A DNA stretch of 64,000 nt from the NCBI GenBank assembly GCA_001931905.2, contig MSJI02000844.1, positions 34,073 to 98,072 of the forward strand, given 5' to 3'. A program made the translations under genes and the position numbers. Origin of the DNA: Cladosporium sp. IMV 00045. Taxonomy: Eukaryota > Ascomycota > Dothideomycetes > Cladosporiales > Cladosporiaceae. Shown here in pieces: positions 10,694 through 21,042 of this stretch. Position 1 is the first letter of the stretch. Each line of letters starts with the position of its first letter. A model generated the notes under the pieces. It searched no databases, had not been told where the DNA came from, and worked only from the letters and a program-made list of their open reading frames with translations.

Positions 10694-12968
10694 ATGGCCG
10701 CCGACTTCAGGATAGGAGCTGCTTGCTGGGCGGTATTGCTGCTCTGCTTGCAGTGTGCACAAGCCTTCTATATCCCAGGTAAGGATTTATGTATAAGAAC
10801 ATCGTGGCAATAGAGGTAGGGAGGCTGACAAGTTTACAAGGATGGTCGATCAAATCATGGAAAGATGGCGAAACCGTACCGCTCTTCGTCAACAAGGTCT
10901 ACAGCGACAACACGCAAATTCAGTACGCCTTCAATGAACTGCCTTTCGTTTGCCCACCAAGTGGAAGACAACGTGAAGGCACTGGCCTCATCTCTGGATC
11001 GAATGTCGCTCTCAACCTTGGTGAAGTGCTCCGCGGCGACCGCATCATGGTCTCGGATTACGAATTGCAGATGGGCAAGGACGACGAAGCACACTATCTC
11101 TGCAGTCAGAAGGTCGACCGCGCGGGCCTCAGGAAAGCGATTGAGGTGGTCAAGCATGGATACGTCGCCGAATGGATCGTGGACAACCTCCCCGGAGCCA
11201 CGAGCTTCGTGACCGTGGACAAGAGCAGGAAATACTACGCTTCTGGCTTCAAGATCGGCTACGAGGACTACTCGCCCACGACTAGCAGGCCGAGATTTTT
11301 CATCAACAACCACGTCACTCTCGTTATCCGCTACCACGCCGCACCCGGGAAGGACGGTCAACAGGGAAAGAAGGTGATTGTTGGTTTCGAGGTTTACGCC
11401 AAGTCTATCGAGGCTTCAAACCGTGATGCTGATGGATTACCTCCCAATCTCCACGATGTTCCAAACGGTATGGAGCTTACCATGGCACACAGCACCAACA
11501 CGACTCTTCCGAGGGATCTGGACTCTTCTTACTACCCGGCAGAGGTCGACGATGGCGACGAGGACGCCACCCTTACTATTCCCTACACTTACAGCGTTTA
11601 CTTCCGTGAAGATGAGAAGCTCGAGTGGGCAAACCGATGGGATCTCTACTTTGTTAACCAGGAAGACAGCTCCAAGATTCACTGGCTGGCAATCATCAAC
11701 TCACTCGTCATCTTTGCTGCGCTCTCTGCCGTCGTCGCGGTTATCCTCGCTCGCACGATCCGTGGCGACATTAAGGGATACAGAGATTCTGGCTTGGAAG
11801 ATGGAAAGCTTCGCATTGGCAAGCGGAACAAGGGCCACAGATCGCCCAGATCTCCTCGCAAGAGCTTCGAGAAAGGTGGACTCCTGGACCAAGGTGAAAG
11901 TGATGGTATCGACGACGCCAGCTCCGACGATGAGGTTCTCGAGGACACCACTGGCTGGAAGCTCGTTCATGCCGATGTTTTCCGCGCGCCTGCGTTTGGC
12001 CAATTGCTCGCCCCTCTTATCGGATCTGGCATGCAGCTGGTCCTGATGTCGGTTGGCCTCGTTGCTCTCTCTTGCTTCGGCGTTCTCAACCCAAGCTTCC
12101 GAGGTGGCTTTGTTAGTGTTGGAATTGCGCTCTTCATCCTCGCTGGCGCTTTCAGTGGATACTTTTCTGCGCGCATTTACAAGACTTTCAACGGTACACT
12201 TTGGAAGCACAATGCCGTGGTCACTGCTACTCTGGTTCCTGGCCTTCTCTTCGCGACAATCTTCGTTTTGAACCTTTTCGTCTGGGCGAATGCTTCTTCG
12301 ACCGCGATCCCGCTCGGCAGCTTGATAGCTCTCGTTTGCCTTTGGCTCCTTATCCAGCTACCGCTGGTGTACGTTGGCAGCTGGTACGGTTACAACCGCG
12401 CCGGCGGTTACAGCCACCCGATCAAAGCCAACGCTGTACCACGTCAAATCCCTTATCAGCCTTGGTACTCTCGCCGACTTCAGGCCGCGCTTGTTGCAGG
12501 CTTGATTCCGTTCGCCGTCATCTTCATCGAGCTCTTGTTCCTCTTCCGCAGCCTGTGGCAGGACAAGAGCGGTTACTACTACGTTTTTGGTTTCCTTGCT
12601 GTTGTCTCTACTATTTTAATGCTTGCCGTGATGGAGACCACCATCATCGGCGTCTACATTCAGTTGTGTTCTGAGGTATGCTTGTCTCTCCAAGTCGTCG
12701 ATCGGACCTGAACTAACAAATTTCACAGAACTACAACTGGCAATGGCACTCCTTCCTTCTCGGATCCTCTTCCGCCTTCTGGGTCTTTGCCTACTGCGCC
12801 TACTACTTCGCCACCCAACTACACATCACCGGCTTCGCCAACACAGTCCTCTTCTTTTCATACGCAGGCCTTGCATGCGCTGTGTATGGTCTGCTGATGG
12901 GCACAGTCGGCTTCTTGACCGCATACGCGTTTGTCAGGAGAATTTACTCGGCCATCAAAGTCGACTGA
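10694..12968 (+). CDS. EMP70/TM9SF nonaspanin (transmembrane 9 superfamily)
   Basis: Endosome/Golgi multispanning protein of the TM9SF (nonaspanin) family, about 719 aa, implicated in protein sorting, adhesion and metal homeostasis in yeast (Emp70/Tmn2/Tmn3). Exons are 10694-10778, 10841-12675 and 12729-12968. Intron 1 (62 nt, GTAAGG, branch CTGAC) falls just after the signal peptide, which ends in AQAFYIPG. Intron 2 (53 nt) has branch ACTAAC at 12,713. The order is signal peptide, a roughly 270-residue lumenal domain with the family hallmarks (YSPTTSRPRF-like stretch, YSVYF, WANRWDLY), a first transmembrane helix at SLVIFAALSAVVAVIL, a charged cytosolic loop, then eight C-terminal helices. 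The protein ends in KVD, matching the KXD/E COPI-interacting tail described for TM9 proteins. Confidence 0.95.
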
Positions 12969-13494
12969 AGAGAATGTGTACATTGGGGGTTTCGGAGGGG
13001 CGCAATCGGGGGACAAAATTTTCCATCTTTTACTGGTTTTCGTTGATGCATCTTTAGCGGGAAAGCGAAAGCCCAACACGCGCGAGTCGAAGCGCTCGTC
13101 TTCGCAATCTTTTTCATTTCCTCTTTCTCTTCGATTCTCGTTTTCAAAAGGGCCTAGCTGCGCGGCGAGAGTGCAGCAGACAAGGGTTGCTCGGCGATTT
13201 TCTTCAGCACGCCGTGCCCTTTTCGCTCTCTTTTTTTGAGTGTTCTGTGCAGTAATGATAATATGAGGAATCAGCACATGTTACTTGGACATTTTTTGCT
13301 TCTCCGTTATCCTTCTCAATCAGTTGTCCACTTTTGAATCGCTCGTCCACGCTAGATCGTGCTGTCAAACGCCGACGTCGGCACGTCATCTGTTGATTCC
13401 CCACCTGCTCACGATAGGCCCTCCTCAAACATCAAGCTTCCAAAATACCACTTCCTCTTCCTCTTACTAAACCAAAAGTCCCATACACGTCACA
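12969..13494. other. Intergenic between EMP70 and NIT3 genes
   Basis: Non-coding by inspection: 3' UTR of the membrane-protein gene and a CT-rich promoter just before 13,495. No further feature was found. Confidence 0.5.
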
Positions 13495-14442
13495 ATGGCT
13501 TCCAAACTCCTAGCCAAACCCCTCAAGCTCGCCCTGATCCAGCTCTCGGCGGGCGCCGACAAAACCGCAAACCTCGCCAACGCCCGCTCCAAGGTCCTCG
13601 AAGCCGCCAAAGCAGGCGCCAAACTCGTCGTCCTGCCCGAGTGCTTCAACAGCCCCTATGGCACCAAGCACTTCCCCAAATACGCCGAGGAACTGTACCC
13701 GCTCGACATAGGCGGCAGCCCCAGCAACGGCGGCGCGCCGCCCCAAGAGAAATCCCCCAGCTACCACGTCCTCAGCGCCGTCGCTGCCGAGAGCAAAATC
13801 ACCCTCATCGGCGGCAGCATCCCGGAATTCTCCAAGGAACAAAACAAATGGTACAACACGTCCCTGACCTTCGGGGAGGAAGGCCAACTCCTCGCGCGCC
13901 ACCGCAAAGTGCACCTCTTCGACATCGATATCCCGGGCAAGATCTCCTTCCACGAGAGCGAGGTCCTCTCCCCCGGCAACAAAGTCACTCTCATGGACGT
14001 CCCCGGCTACGGCAAGATCGGCCTCGCCATCTGCTACGACATCCGCTTCCCGGAACTTGCCATGATCGCCGCGCGCAAAGGCGCCTTCGCCCTCGTCTAC
14101 CCCGGCGCTTTCAACCTGACCACCGGTGCGCGCCACTGGGAATTGCTGGCGCGCGCGAGAGCGGTGGATAATCAGTGCTACGTCGCGCTGTGCAGTCCGG
14201 CGAGGGATATGCAGGCCGACTACCACGCTTGGGGGCATAGTATGGTTGTTGATCCGGATGCGGGGGTTGTGGAGCAACTGGACGAGAAGGAGGGGATACT
14301 GTATGCGGAGCTGGAGCCGGAGAAGTTGGAGGAGACGAGGAGGAATATTCCGGTGTATACGCAGAGGAGATTCGATGTTTATCCCGATATTAGTGAGGGG
14401 AAGGTTAGGTGGGAGGATTATGGTGGCGGGATTCCTTGGTGA
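13495..14442 (+). CDS. NIT3: Omega-amidase of the nitrilase superfamily (Nit2/NIT3)
   Basis: C-N hydrolase of 315 aa in one exon. The family deaminates alpha-ketoglutaramate and alpha-ketosuccinamate to ketoacids, or repairs deaminated glutathione (the related NIT1 branch). The catalytic triad is visible: Glu49 in VVLPECF, Lys138 in RHRKVHLFDID, and the nucleophile Cys180 in LAICYDIRFPE. Length and the FDIDIPG motif match the fungal NIT3/mammalian Nit2 subgroup rather than true nitrilases. The ATG at 13,495 is followed by a short basic stretch and then the beta-strand KLALIQLS, so the start is secure. Codon use is strongly C-ending in the first two thirds and G-rich near the 3' end. The site is cytosolic or mitochondrial; no clear targeting sequence is seen. 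Confidence 0.95.
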   Translation: MASKLLAKPLKLALIQLSAGADKTANLANARSKVLEAAKAGAKLVVLPECFNSPYGTKHFPKYAEELYPLDIGGSPSNGGAPPQEKSPSYHVLSAVAAESKITLIGGSIPEFSKEQNKWYNTSLTFGEEGQLLARHRKVHLFDIDIPGKISFHESEVLSPGNKVTLMDVPGYGKIGLAICYDIRFPELAMIAARKGAFALVYPGAFNLTTGARHWELLARARAVDNQCYVALCSPARDMQADYHAWGHSMVVDPDAGVVEQLDEKEGILYAELEPEKLEETRRNIPVYTQRRFDVYPDISEGKVRWEDYGGGIPW

Positions 14443-14990
14443 GGAGAGATGATTTATGAATTTGCATGCAGAGGGATATACGTTAGAGACGCACGTTCAT
14501 GTACATGTATGATAGCACATGGGCCGCTCCTATGATCCTCAAAGATGAGGTGGGTGCCTTTCGCTCGACGACCTTGCCTCGACCGAGCAGATATCTCCTG
14601 CACTGATCTCCCAGCCAACTCCAGTCGACTGGAAAGTACGAATGCGGACACAGAACATCTCTTGTTGACATCAAGGTTCTAGACTCCTCCAGGACACCTC
14701 CTTTCACCTTTCAAACAGTCATTCTCTCATCCCTCCGTCATCTCATATCTCGCTCCTCATATCTATCCTAAGCAGAACGCGAACGCTGGCCGTCAGTTCT
14801 GCTACACTCCCTGTCGATCAACTAACATTGCCACCCCTCTGGAGCCTCTATTCATCCTTGGCGAATCTCATCACATTCATGACCTGAAGTGGTCATCCCA
14901 TCAACACAGCCTTCTCCTAACTCTACCTCAGCCTCACCTCAACCGCCTACAAACGCGGATCACCAGCGTGGGAATGAAGTCGACGCTGCA
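14443..14990. other. Intergenic upstream of the MFS locus
   Basis: Holds the NIT3 3' UTR and a CT/CA-rich leader. An in-frame open stretch runs from about 14,889 but has no ATG before 14,991, so a short upstream exon of the next gene may lie here. Confidence 0.4.
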
Positions 14991-16287
14991 ATGGTTGTGA
15001 CTTCACCAGCCGTCGGAAGCCAGGACACCAAATCCGTAACGCCAGAAACCAAGACCGGAGCACAACTCAAGAAACCTCCCACCGTCACAACACCGGTAGA
15101 GCCGCAAGCAAGCCCATCAACCAACAAGCCCGCGGAACCACCCAAGAACCCAGTCCCTCCCACCACCACAAACCGAGTCACCAGCAGCCCACCCCCACCC
15201 GCACCAAAAGATGTCCCGGCTCCTCCACCACCACCGGCACCACCCACCGCCTCACCCACAACTACAGACCAGCACCTCCCTCCCCAACCTCAACCTCCCC
15301 TTCCCCTCCCAAAACCCGACACCACCAAAACCCCCATACCTTCTGGAGAAGACCTCGACCCAAACACCCAACCTCCCCTCCTCCCCCTGCCGAGCATTCC
15401 CTACTTTCGCTCCCCCCGCTCCCAAGCCAGCCCGCTACCACTCCAACCGCAGCCCGCTGCGCCGGGACTCAGTCTCGCGCCGGGAAATGCAGGACCGTCG
15501 ACGAGTCGAGCAGAGCCGAGCACGGGGAAGGCTGCGGAGTCGCAGCTCGCCGGACCGGGGGTCGTTCCTGCCGCGGGAGAAGCGGCGAAGGGAGCGGTTG
15601 CGACGGGTGTTCCGACGCTCGTCGAGGAGGAGGGAGAGGGGCTCACGGTTGGCGACGCCGAGCGTGCGAAGTTCGGCTACTGGAGGCCCTCGAGAGGGAA
15701 CAAGTTTGCGGAGGGTTTGGAGAAGGTTCGGGAGGTTGAGGGGGGAGAGGTAGAGGGGCTTTTTGGAGAGGAGAAGCCGGTCATGCCGGTGGCGGAGATG
15801 GGGTATTGGGGTTGAGGAGGGCGAGGTCGCCGAAGGGGTTTTGGGCGGGAACGAAAGGTTTGGTGGAGGGTGTTGAGGGCGGTGTGACGAAGGGGATGGG
15901 GGAGTTGGAGGATGTTGTGGAGGATGAGGCGAGGCGAGTCGTCGATCCGGCGAAGATTGCGTATTGGAGGCATGGCAGGGTGACGGATCCGGCGAAGTTT
16001 GCGCCGGCGGCGATTGCGGGTAGGTCTTCTGCTGTGGTTGAAGGAGCCATGAAAGCTATTCCTGATATTGCTTTGCCTGCTGCGAAAGAGGCAAAGAAGG
16101 CTCAGCAAGCTGTGAGTTCGGCGCATAAGGCGGCCAGCGAGTACTCTCCCTCTGAGTACAGCGATTACCGCAGCGATCCGATTTCCTTCCACTCTTCTCA
16201 CGGTACACTATCGTCTGGACAGAGAAGACCGCCGACCGAGATGAAGAACGCCATCTCTTCGCCTTACCTTTAGCATGGAAATCGCAG
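14991..16287 (+). CDS. Disordered Pro-rich N-terminal region, probably of the MFS gene
   Basis: Open frame from ATG 14,991 to a TGA at 15,813-15,815, then open in the +1 frame from about 15,806 to a TAG at 16,271-16,273. The first part is extremely Pro/Thr/Ser-rich (PPPPPAPP-type runs). The later part contains repeated aromatic modules (FGYWRP, MGYWG, IAYWRH) spread over both frames, so the two frames look like one protein broken by a one-base indel in the G-rich run near 15,808-15,812. The TAG at 16,271 could be removed by an intron starting at GTACTC 16,141 or GTACAG 16,156 and ending at CAG 16,287; both choices keep the frame into the MFS exon. It is either the long cytosolic N-terminus of the downstream transporter or a separate decayed gene. 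Confidence 0.4.
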
Positions 16288-19046
16288 AAGGGCTTTTGAA
16301 TCTAAATCTGGTGAGCTGGATCTCGACGAACTGCGACAGACGTCAACACAACTAAACCATGCGGTTCACGGGCTGAATGAGCTTATGGAAGAAGCGCTCA
16401 GACTCGCTGGAAGAGCGGCTCATGATGATAGACCGAACGAGGTCGTTGATGTTTTCGACAGTGCGGCTGCTCATTTGCGTCATGCTACGACGATGCATAA
16501 GCATAGTCACCATCGTCGGAGAAGGCATTATTCGACTGATGAGCTGCGGTATGCCTCTGACGATTCAGATGGGTTGGATCATGGCCAACCTGTCGTCAGG
16601 TCTCTACAACGGAAGCACACGTCCTACCTCAGACAAGGAGATCATCGTCGTCAGCCGGTTGTCGTTGGTCGATATCAGAACGCCAGGAAAGTCCCTGTAT
16701 CACGCCACATGGTCGCCAGCGAAGACTCCATCCTCGCCACTCCACCTCACGCCTACCGTCCGCTCTCTCCGCAAGAACTAGCATACGGTCCTCCCATGCG
16801 TCGCCACGCCAGACCCCGAATAGACGACCCCGTCGAACTGCATCACCTCGGTCTATCCAACCGTCTCAAAAGAAAGCCCGACAGCGAAGACTACCCCGAA
16901 GGCTTGCATGCCAGAGCGCCCAACTTCCCCAGCAGACCCGAGCCTGTGCTCCCGGCTATTCGACCAGTGCCTCCTCCTCGCACCAGCTCCAGAGCAACGC
17001 CGAGCACTTTGCCTACATCTTCAACCAGTCAAGGCACTTCGACCGCCACGACGGAGCACCCTGGGAACACCGATCTCCGCCACCCTCGCAAGAGGCACGT
17101 CAGTCTGCGTCCGGGCCAGGATTTCTCACTCGGTCGGCATCATCATCGTCAGCCCATTGCGAGGGAATGGCAGACTGCGAGGAAGAGGATGACGGCCGCG
17201 ATTGCTTGTTTGAATACGGTGTTTGTTGGGCTGATTGTTGGGATCTATGTGAGTTGGTTTAATTCGATTTCGGTGGTGAGAGGCAATGCTGACAGGTCCT
17301 CCTAGGCTGGAGAGGTGCCGAGAATTCAGTATGAGATTGGAGATACGAATCATCTTGTCATTTTGGGGAATGTGCTGTGAGTTCACTTCGAGACCGGTTG
17401 AGCGATGATGGCAGTCTAACATTTACAGTCTCTATCTCGGCATTGCTCTGACGACAGTCATTTTCTGGCCTCTGCCGCTCCTCCATGGCCGGAAACCTTA
17501 CACGCTTGCGGCGTTCGCGATCATGCTACCGCTGCAGTTCCCTCAAGCCATCGCTGCTGCTGGCTATCGTGACACTTATGCTGTTCTCGCTCGCGTTGGT
17601 CTCCTCCTGTCGCGAATGCTGACGGGCCTAGCCATGGGGTTCGCCAATATCAATTTCCTACCCTCTCTTCTCGACCTTTTCGGTGCGTCCCTCATGTCCG
17701 AACGCCCTCATCAGGAGGTAGTTGTCAAAGAAGACGTCCGCAGACAAGGAGGCGGCGTGGGACTTTGGCTCGGTATTTGGTGCTGGTGCTACATTGGCTC
17801 CCTTTCTGTTGGCTTCTGCATTGGAGCTTGTATCATCTCCTCCCTCAATCCGGCCTGGGGCTTCTACCTGGTCATCATCCTACTCGCCTTCTTCCTCTTC
17901 GTCAACGTCGTCGCACCCGAAACTCGACCCTCCCCCTACCGCCGCTCTCTAATCCACTTCTTCGACCCGCCCACGCAGAACGTCAAGCGTCGTCTCGCCC
18001 GCGGAGAAGTCAAGTTACACATCTCCAACACAGGCCCCAAATGGTGGCTCGAAGAAGTAACCGCCGGCCTCACCCTGACCATCCGCATGCTCCTGCAACC
18101 CGGCTTCTTCCTCACAACCCTCTACCTCGCCTGGATCTACGCCCAAGTAGTCCTAGTAATCACGCTCCTCGGCGCCCTCCTCTCGCGAGACTACACCCTC
18201 CCCGCCTCCTCCGTCGGCCTCATCACCCTCAGCCTCGCCATCGGCGCCCTCCTCGCCATCCCACTAACCCACGCAAACCTCTTCTCTCGCTCCCGCACCT
18301 CCCCCCAACGCACAGACAGCATGACCCTGCACCCGCACGCGCACAAACGCTACATCTGGACCTCGCACATGGCCCGCCGCTGCATTTTCACCTTGCTCCT
18401 CCCCCTCGCCGGCGCGGCCTACACGCTCACCTCCCCCGGCCCGCGCATGCACTGGTCTGCCCCCGCGTCCTTCGCAGCCCTCCTCGGCTTCCTCTCCAAC
18501 CTGGCAATCTCCGAATGCATCGGTCTGATCATGGAGACTTTCGACACATGCGACTTGCAACCGGGGATAAACTCCCGCCACCCCTCACAGCAGACCAAGA
18601 AGCGAAGGACGCACTACTCGTCTTTCCCACGCGTGTGTGCAGGTTTCTTCGCAGCGCAGAGTCTCGGCTTCGCGCTCGCTGCGGCCGCCACGGCCGTTTC
18701 GGGCACGATGACGCGCGCGGTCGGAGCGCAGCTCAGCACGGCCGTTGTGGCGGGTGTGTTGCTGGTGTTGACGGTAATGTTGCTGGGGGTGCTGTGGCGG
18801 TGGAAGAGCTGGAAGGTCGTGCCGGATGGGGTGGTGAGGGATGTGAGGAGGAAGAGCGCGGTGGTTAGAATGGGCGGTGGTGCGGGGGATGGCGAGGGTG
18901 GGAGGAGGGGAAAGGAGGATTGGTTGCCCGTTGTGGTTGGAAATCCTTCGGGGCAGGTGAGGAGGGTGAATTTGTTGGAGATGGGGAGGTGGAGTCGGTG
19001 GAGTGAGATTAGGAGGTTGAACTTGTTGGATGAAGGGAGGGGGTAA
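16288..19046 (+). CDS. Major facilitator superfamily transporter, long N-terminus
   Basis: Integral membrane transporter. The core exons are about 16,288-17,248, 17,306-17,376 and 17,429-19,046. The introns are 57 nt (GTGAGT..CTAG) and 52 nt (branch TCTAAC at 17,415-17,420). The cytosolic part begins with a conserved-looking helix (LNHAVHGLNELMEEAL), followed by His/Arg-rich and Pro-rich disorder. The first membrane helix (LNTVFVGLIVGIY) is split from the next segment by intron 1. The IQYEIGDTNHLVILGNVL, PLLHGRKPYTLAA and GFANINF..LLDLFGASL blocks are typical of a fungal MFS subfamily, and about 12 hydrophobic segments follow. The substrate is not deducible. The G/R-rich C-terminal tail is cytosolic. 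The exact N-terminus is unresolved (see the preceding entry). Confidence 0.8.
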
Positions 19047-19301
19047 CGGAAAGAGAAGAGTAGGAGAGGAGGTTGGTTTTTTTGGTATTCTTGCGGATGT
19101 TTTTGTTCGGGGAGTTTGATTTTTCCTAGAGATGGATAAGGGAGGGCATACGCCCGCCTGATAATGTGGATGTCTGTGAAATCCTACGAAGTAATTTGGA
19201 AGCGATTGTGAGACGCAATTCGAATATGAGATTTCTCTTGCCTTGATACTTTTTTCTACTGATACACTCTCTGGCATCTCCAAAGAAACTCTGTCCAATC
19301 T

Positions 19302-20288
19302 CTACTCGCTCTCGCTGTCCCCTCCATCATCTTCACCCTCCGCAAGAGGCACAACGCGGAATTCTACGAAAGTATGCCCAGCACCGCCTCCAATAGCATC
19401 CACATCTACCAAGAATTGCAAATTCAGCACACCTTCGTCGTCGATGCGAAGAGAGACTTTATTCGCCGTTGCCATCGCTCGCTGCGCCGCTTTGAGCAGC
19501 TGGAATGAGTAGCTTGCCATGGTTTTGCGGTGGCACGTGTACGTTTCCAGGATTGGCGTCTCAGACGACGTGGCAGTGGTGAAGTCTACGGTGGAAGAGC
19601 CTAGAGCGCCCGTTGCCGAAAGAGAGAGGATGGAGTGGGAGGCCGAGGAAGGCGTGGCGTTGATGCTGATTGTGGTGGGGTTCATGCTTGAGAGTTCCGT
19701 GATGGCGTCTAGCAAGCTCACTGAGCGCATGATCGTCTTGAGCGCTATCGTGTCTCTGTTGAAGGGGATTTCTTCGTTGCTGGCAGGTGCGTAGGTTGTC
19801 AAATCGCAGGTCGTCGTCACGCCAGTTTCGGACATGTGGATGCTTAGTGGATTTCCTTCGCCGTCGTAGGAGAATGTGCAGATGCCCGCTGTGTGCGAAG
19901 TGAATGCATCGATGCCGGCATGGCGGCCGAGTCGGTGAGCGGCGAATGCATCCGGCACGTCCGGGCGTTTTGTAGCGTTCGGGTCGGAGAGAGTGAAGAT
20001 GTTGAGAGTTTCCAGAAGAGAATCGAGGGATATTTGAAAGTGTGGTGGCTCAGGAGGGTCGTCCTGTGAAGACGTGGGCGAAATTTGATTGTATGTGTAA
20101 CTTGTGAAGAGTGCCTTTTCTAAGAAGATAAATGCCTCCATAACGCTGCCATCTTCTGTAGTTATACGCAACCCTTCCGGAGCAATGCGTACGTGCGCTT
20201 TGCTGGTGAAGGAGATACAGCGGAGGAGTTGGAGGAGTTGACGGGCAGAGGAGGAGACGGCAGTGAAAAGGGTCGAGTCTATTGCCAT
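19302..20288 (-). CDS. rad1: DNA damage checkpoint clamp subunit Rad1 (9-1-1)
   Basis: PCNA-like subunit of the Rad9-Rad1-Hus1 clamp (S. pombe rad1, budding yeast RAD17), loaded at damaged DNA to activate Mec1/ATR signalling. Single exon, 328 aa, ATG at 20,286-20,288. Family features: an N-terminal strand-helix module ending in CISFTSKAHVRIAPEGLRITTEDGS, an acidic and Ser-rich insert, the SVSLLDAITEL helix, and the C-terminal LQFLVDV segment followed by FVEFRVVPL and an acidic tail (EDDGGDSESE). It converges with the MFS gene (255 bp between stops). It lies 76 bp downstream of OST5 on the same strand, so its promoter must be very short or overlap the OST5 3' UTR. Confidence 0.92.
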   Translation of the reverse strand: MAIDSTLFTAVSSSARQLLQLLRCISFTSKAHVRIAPEGLRITTEDGSVMEAFIFLEKALFTSYTYNQISPTSSQDDPPEPPHFQISLDSLLETLNIFTLSDPNATKRPDVPDAFAAHRLGRHAGIDAFTSHTAGICTFSYDGEGNPLSIHMSETGVTTTCDLTTYAPASNEEIPFNRDTIALKTIMRSVSLLDAITELSSMNPTTISINATPSSASHSILSLSATGALGSSTVDFTTATSSETPILETYTCHRKTMASYSFQLLKAAQRAMATANKVSLRIDDEGVLNLQFLVDVDAIGGGAGHTFVEFRVVPLAEGEDDGGDSESE

Positions 20289-20364
20289 GCTGGGCTGATT
20301 ATCGATGGGATCGCAGGGGTACTCGAGGGGGTCGTGACGGTCGTTATATGGTATGTTGATAAGT

Positions 20365-20715
20365 TTACACGTAGACGCCGACAGCGCAGATCATGTAGAC
20401 TGCACCAAAGCTTTTTAATCGTTAGTCTCTTGCTCGAATGATTAAGGGTTGGAGGCACATACCCGAAAGTCAAGGAAGCTGGCAGAGCATACAGGGGCAA
20501 GTTCTTGAGGTTGTTGTCTGGAATTTGTTAGTATATGGCATCAATCCGGCGATGAGACGCTTCTGTCACTAACTCAGACCAAACAAGCCAGTCAGAACAA
20601 GAGCTGTAAACAGCAGAGCGAAGCCGACAGTGAATTGTTGCGATTTGGGGATGGTGGGCTCGAATGGCTGGCTCGCCGAGGCGTCCCAAATCTCTTGGAG
20701 CGAAGAAGAAGACAT
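20365..20715 (-). CDS. OST5: Oligosaccharyltransferase subunit Ost5/TMEM258
   Basis: Small ER membrane subunit of the N-glycosylation oligosaccharyltransferase. Three exons on the minus strand: 20,574-20,715, 20,463-20,517 and 20,365-20,410, giving an 80-aa protein. Introns are bounded by GTTAGT..CAG (with a perfect TACTAAC) and GTATGT..AAG. The N-terminus is MSSSSLQEIWDASASQPF; two transmembrane helices follow (FTVGFALLFTALVLTGLF and GAVYMICAVGVYV). The ending GFGAVYM..VGVYV matches the conserved GFG..VGIYV end of TMEM258/Ost5, which identifies this short, easily missed gene. It is transcribed divergently from GCN5. Confidence 0.88.
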
Positions 20716-21042
20716 GGAGTGTTTGTGACTTGTGTTATTTGAGTGGTCTGTGTGCGAGCGTTGATGTGTATGTCGTTCTTCAACAAAGGTAGGAGAAGCT
20801 CATGGGCAAGTGAAGCCTCACGTCGACATCAGATGCCATTGAACAGCTGGACGTGAAGCTCGGCTTCTGAGGGAGCAGTTCCTGCCTCAGGCACTCGATA
20901 AGTCAGGCGGACCTTCTTCCGCGACCGGCATCCGCCCTTCCCCAAGAGCATCATCATCGTGGAGACGTTCGCGACACCTGGATCAGTGTTGTTACCGCAA
21001 GCTGTACTGCGCACATCTATACCCTACCGCCGTGTAGCAGAT
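20716..21042. promoter_or_regulatory. Divergent promoter region OST5 / GCN5
   Basis: A 327-bp stretch between the start codons of two genes on opposite strands, so it must hold both promoters and 5' UTRs. It contains a GC-rich central part (about 20,910-20,950). No canonical TATA box was seen. Confidence 0.6.

Noticed and set aside
13510..14277. 255-aa minus-strand open frame opposite NIT3
   Set aside because: Mirror frame of a strongly C-ending gene; the plus-strand protein has the complete catalytic triad.
17765..18868. 367-aa plus-strand frame inside the MFS gene
   Set aside because: Arg/Pro/His-rich shifted frame; the overlapping frame encodes the transmembrane helices.
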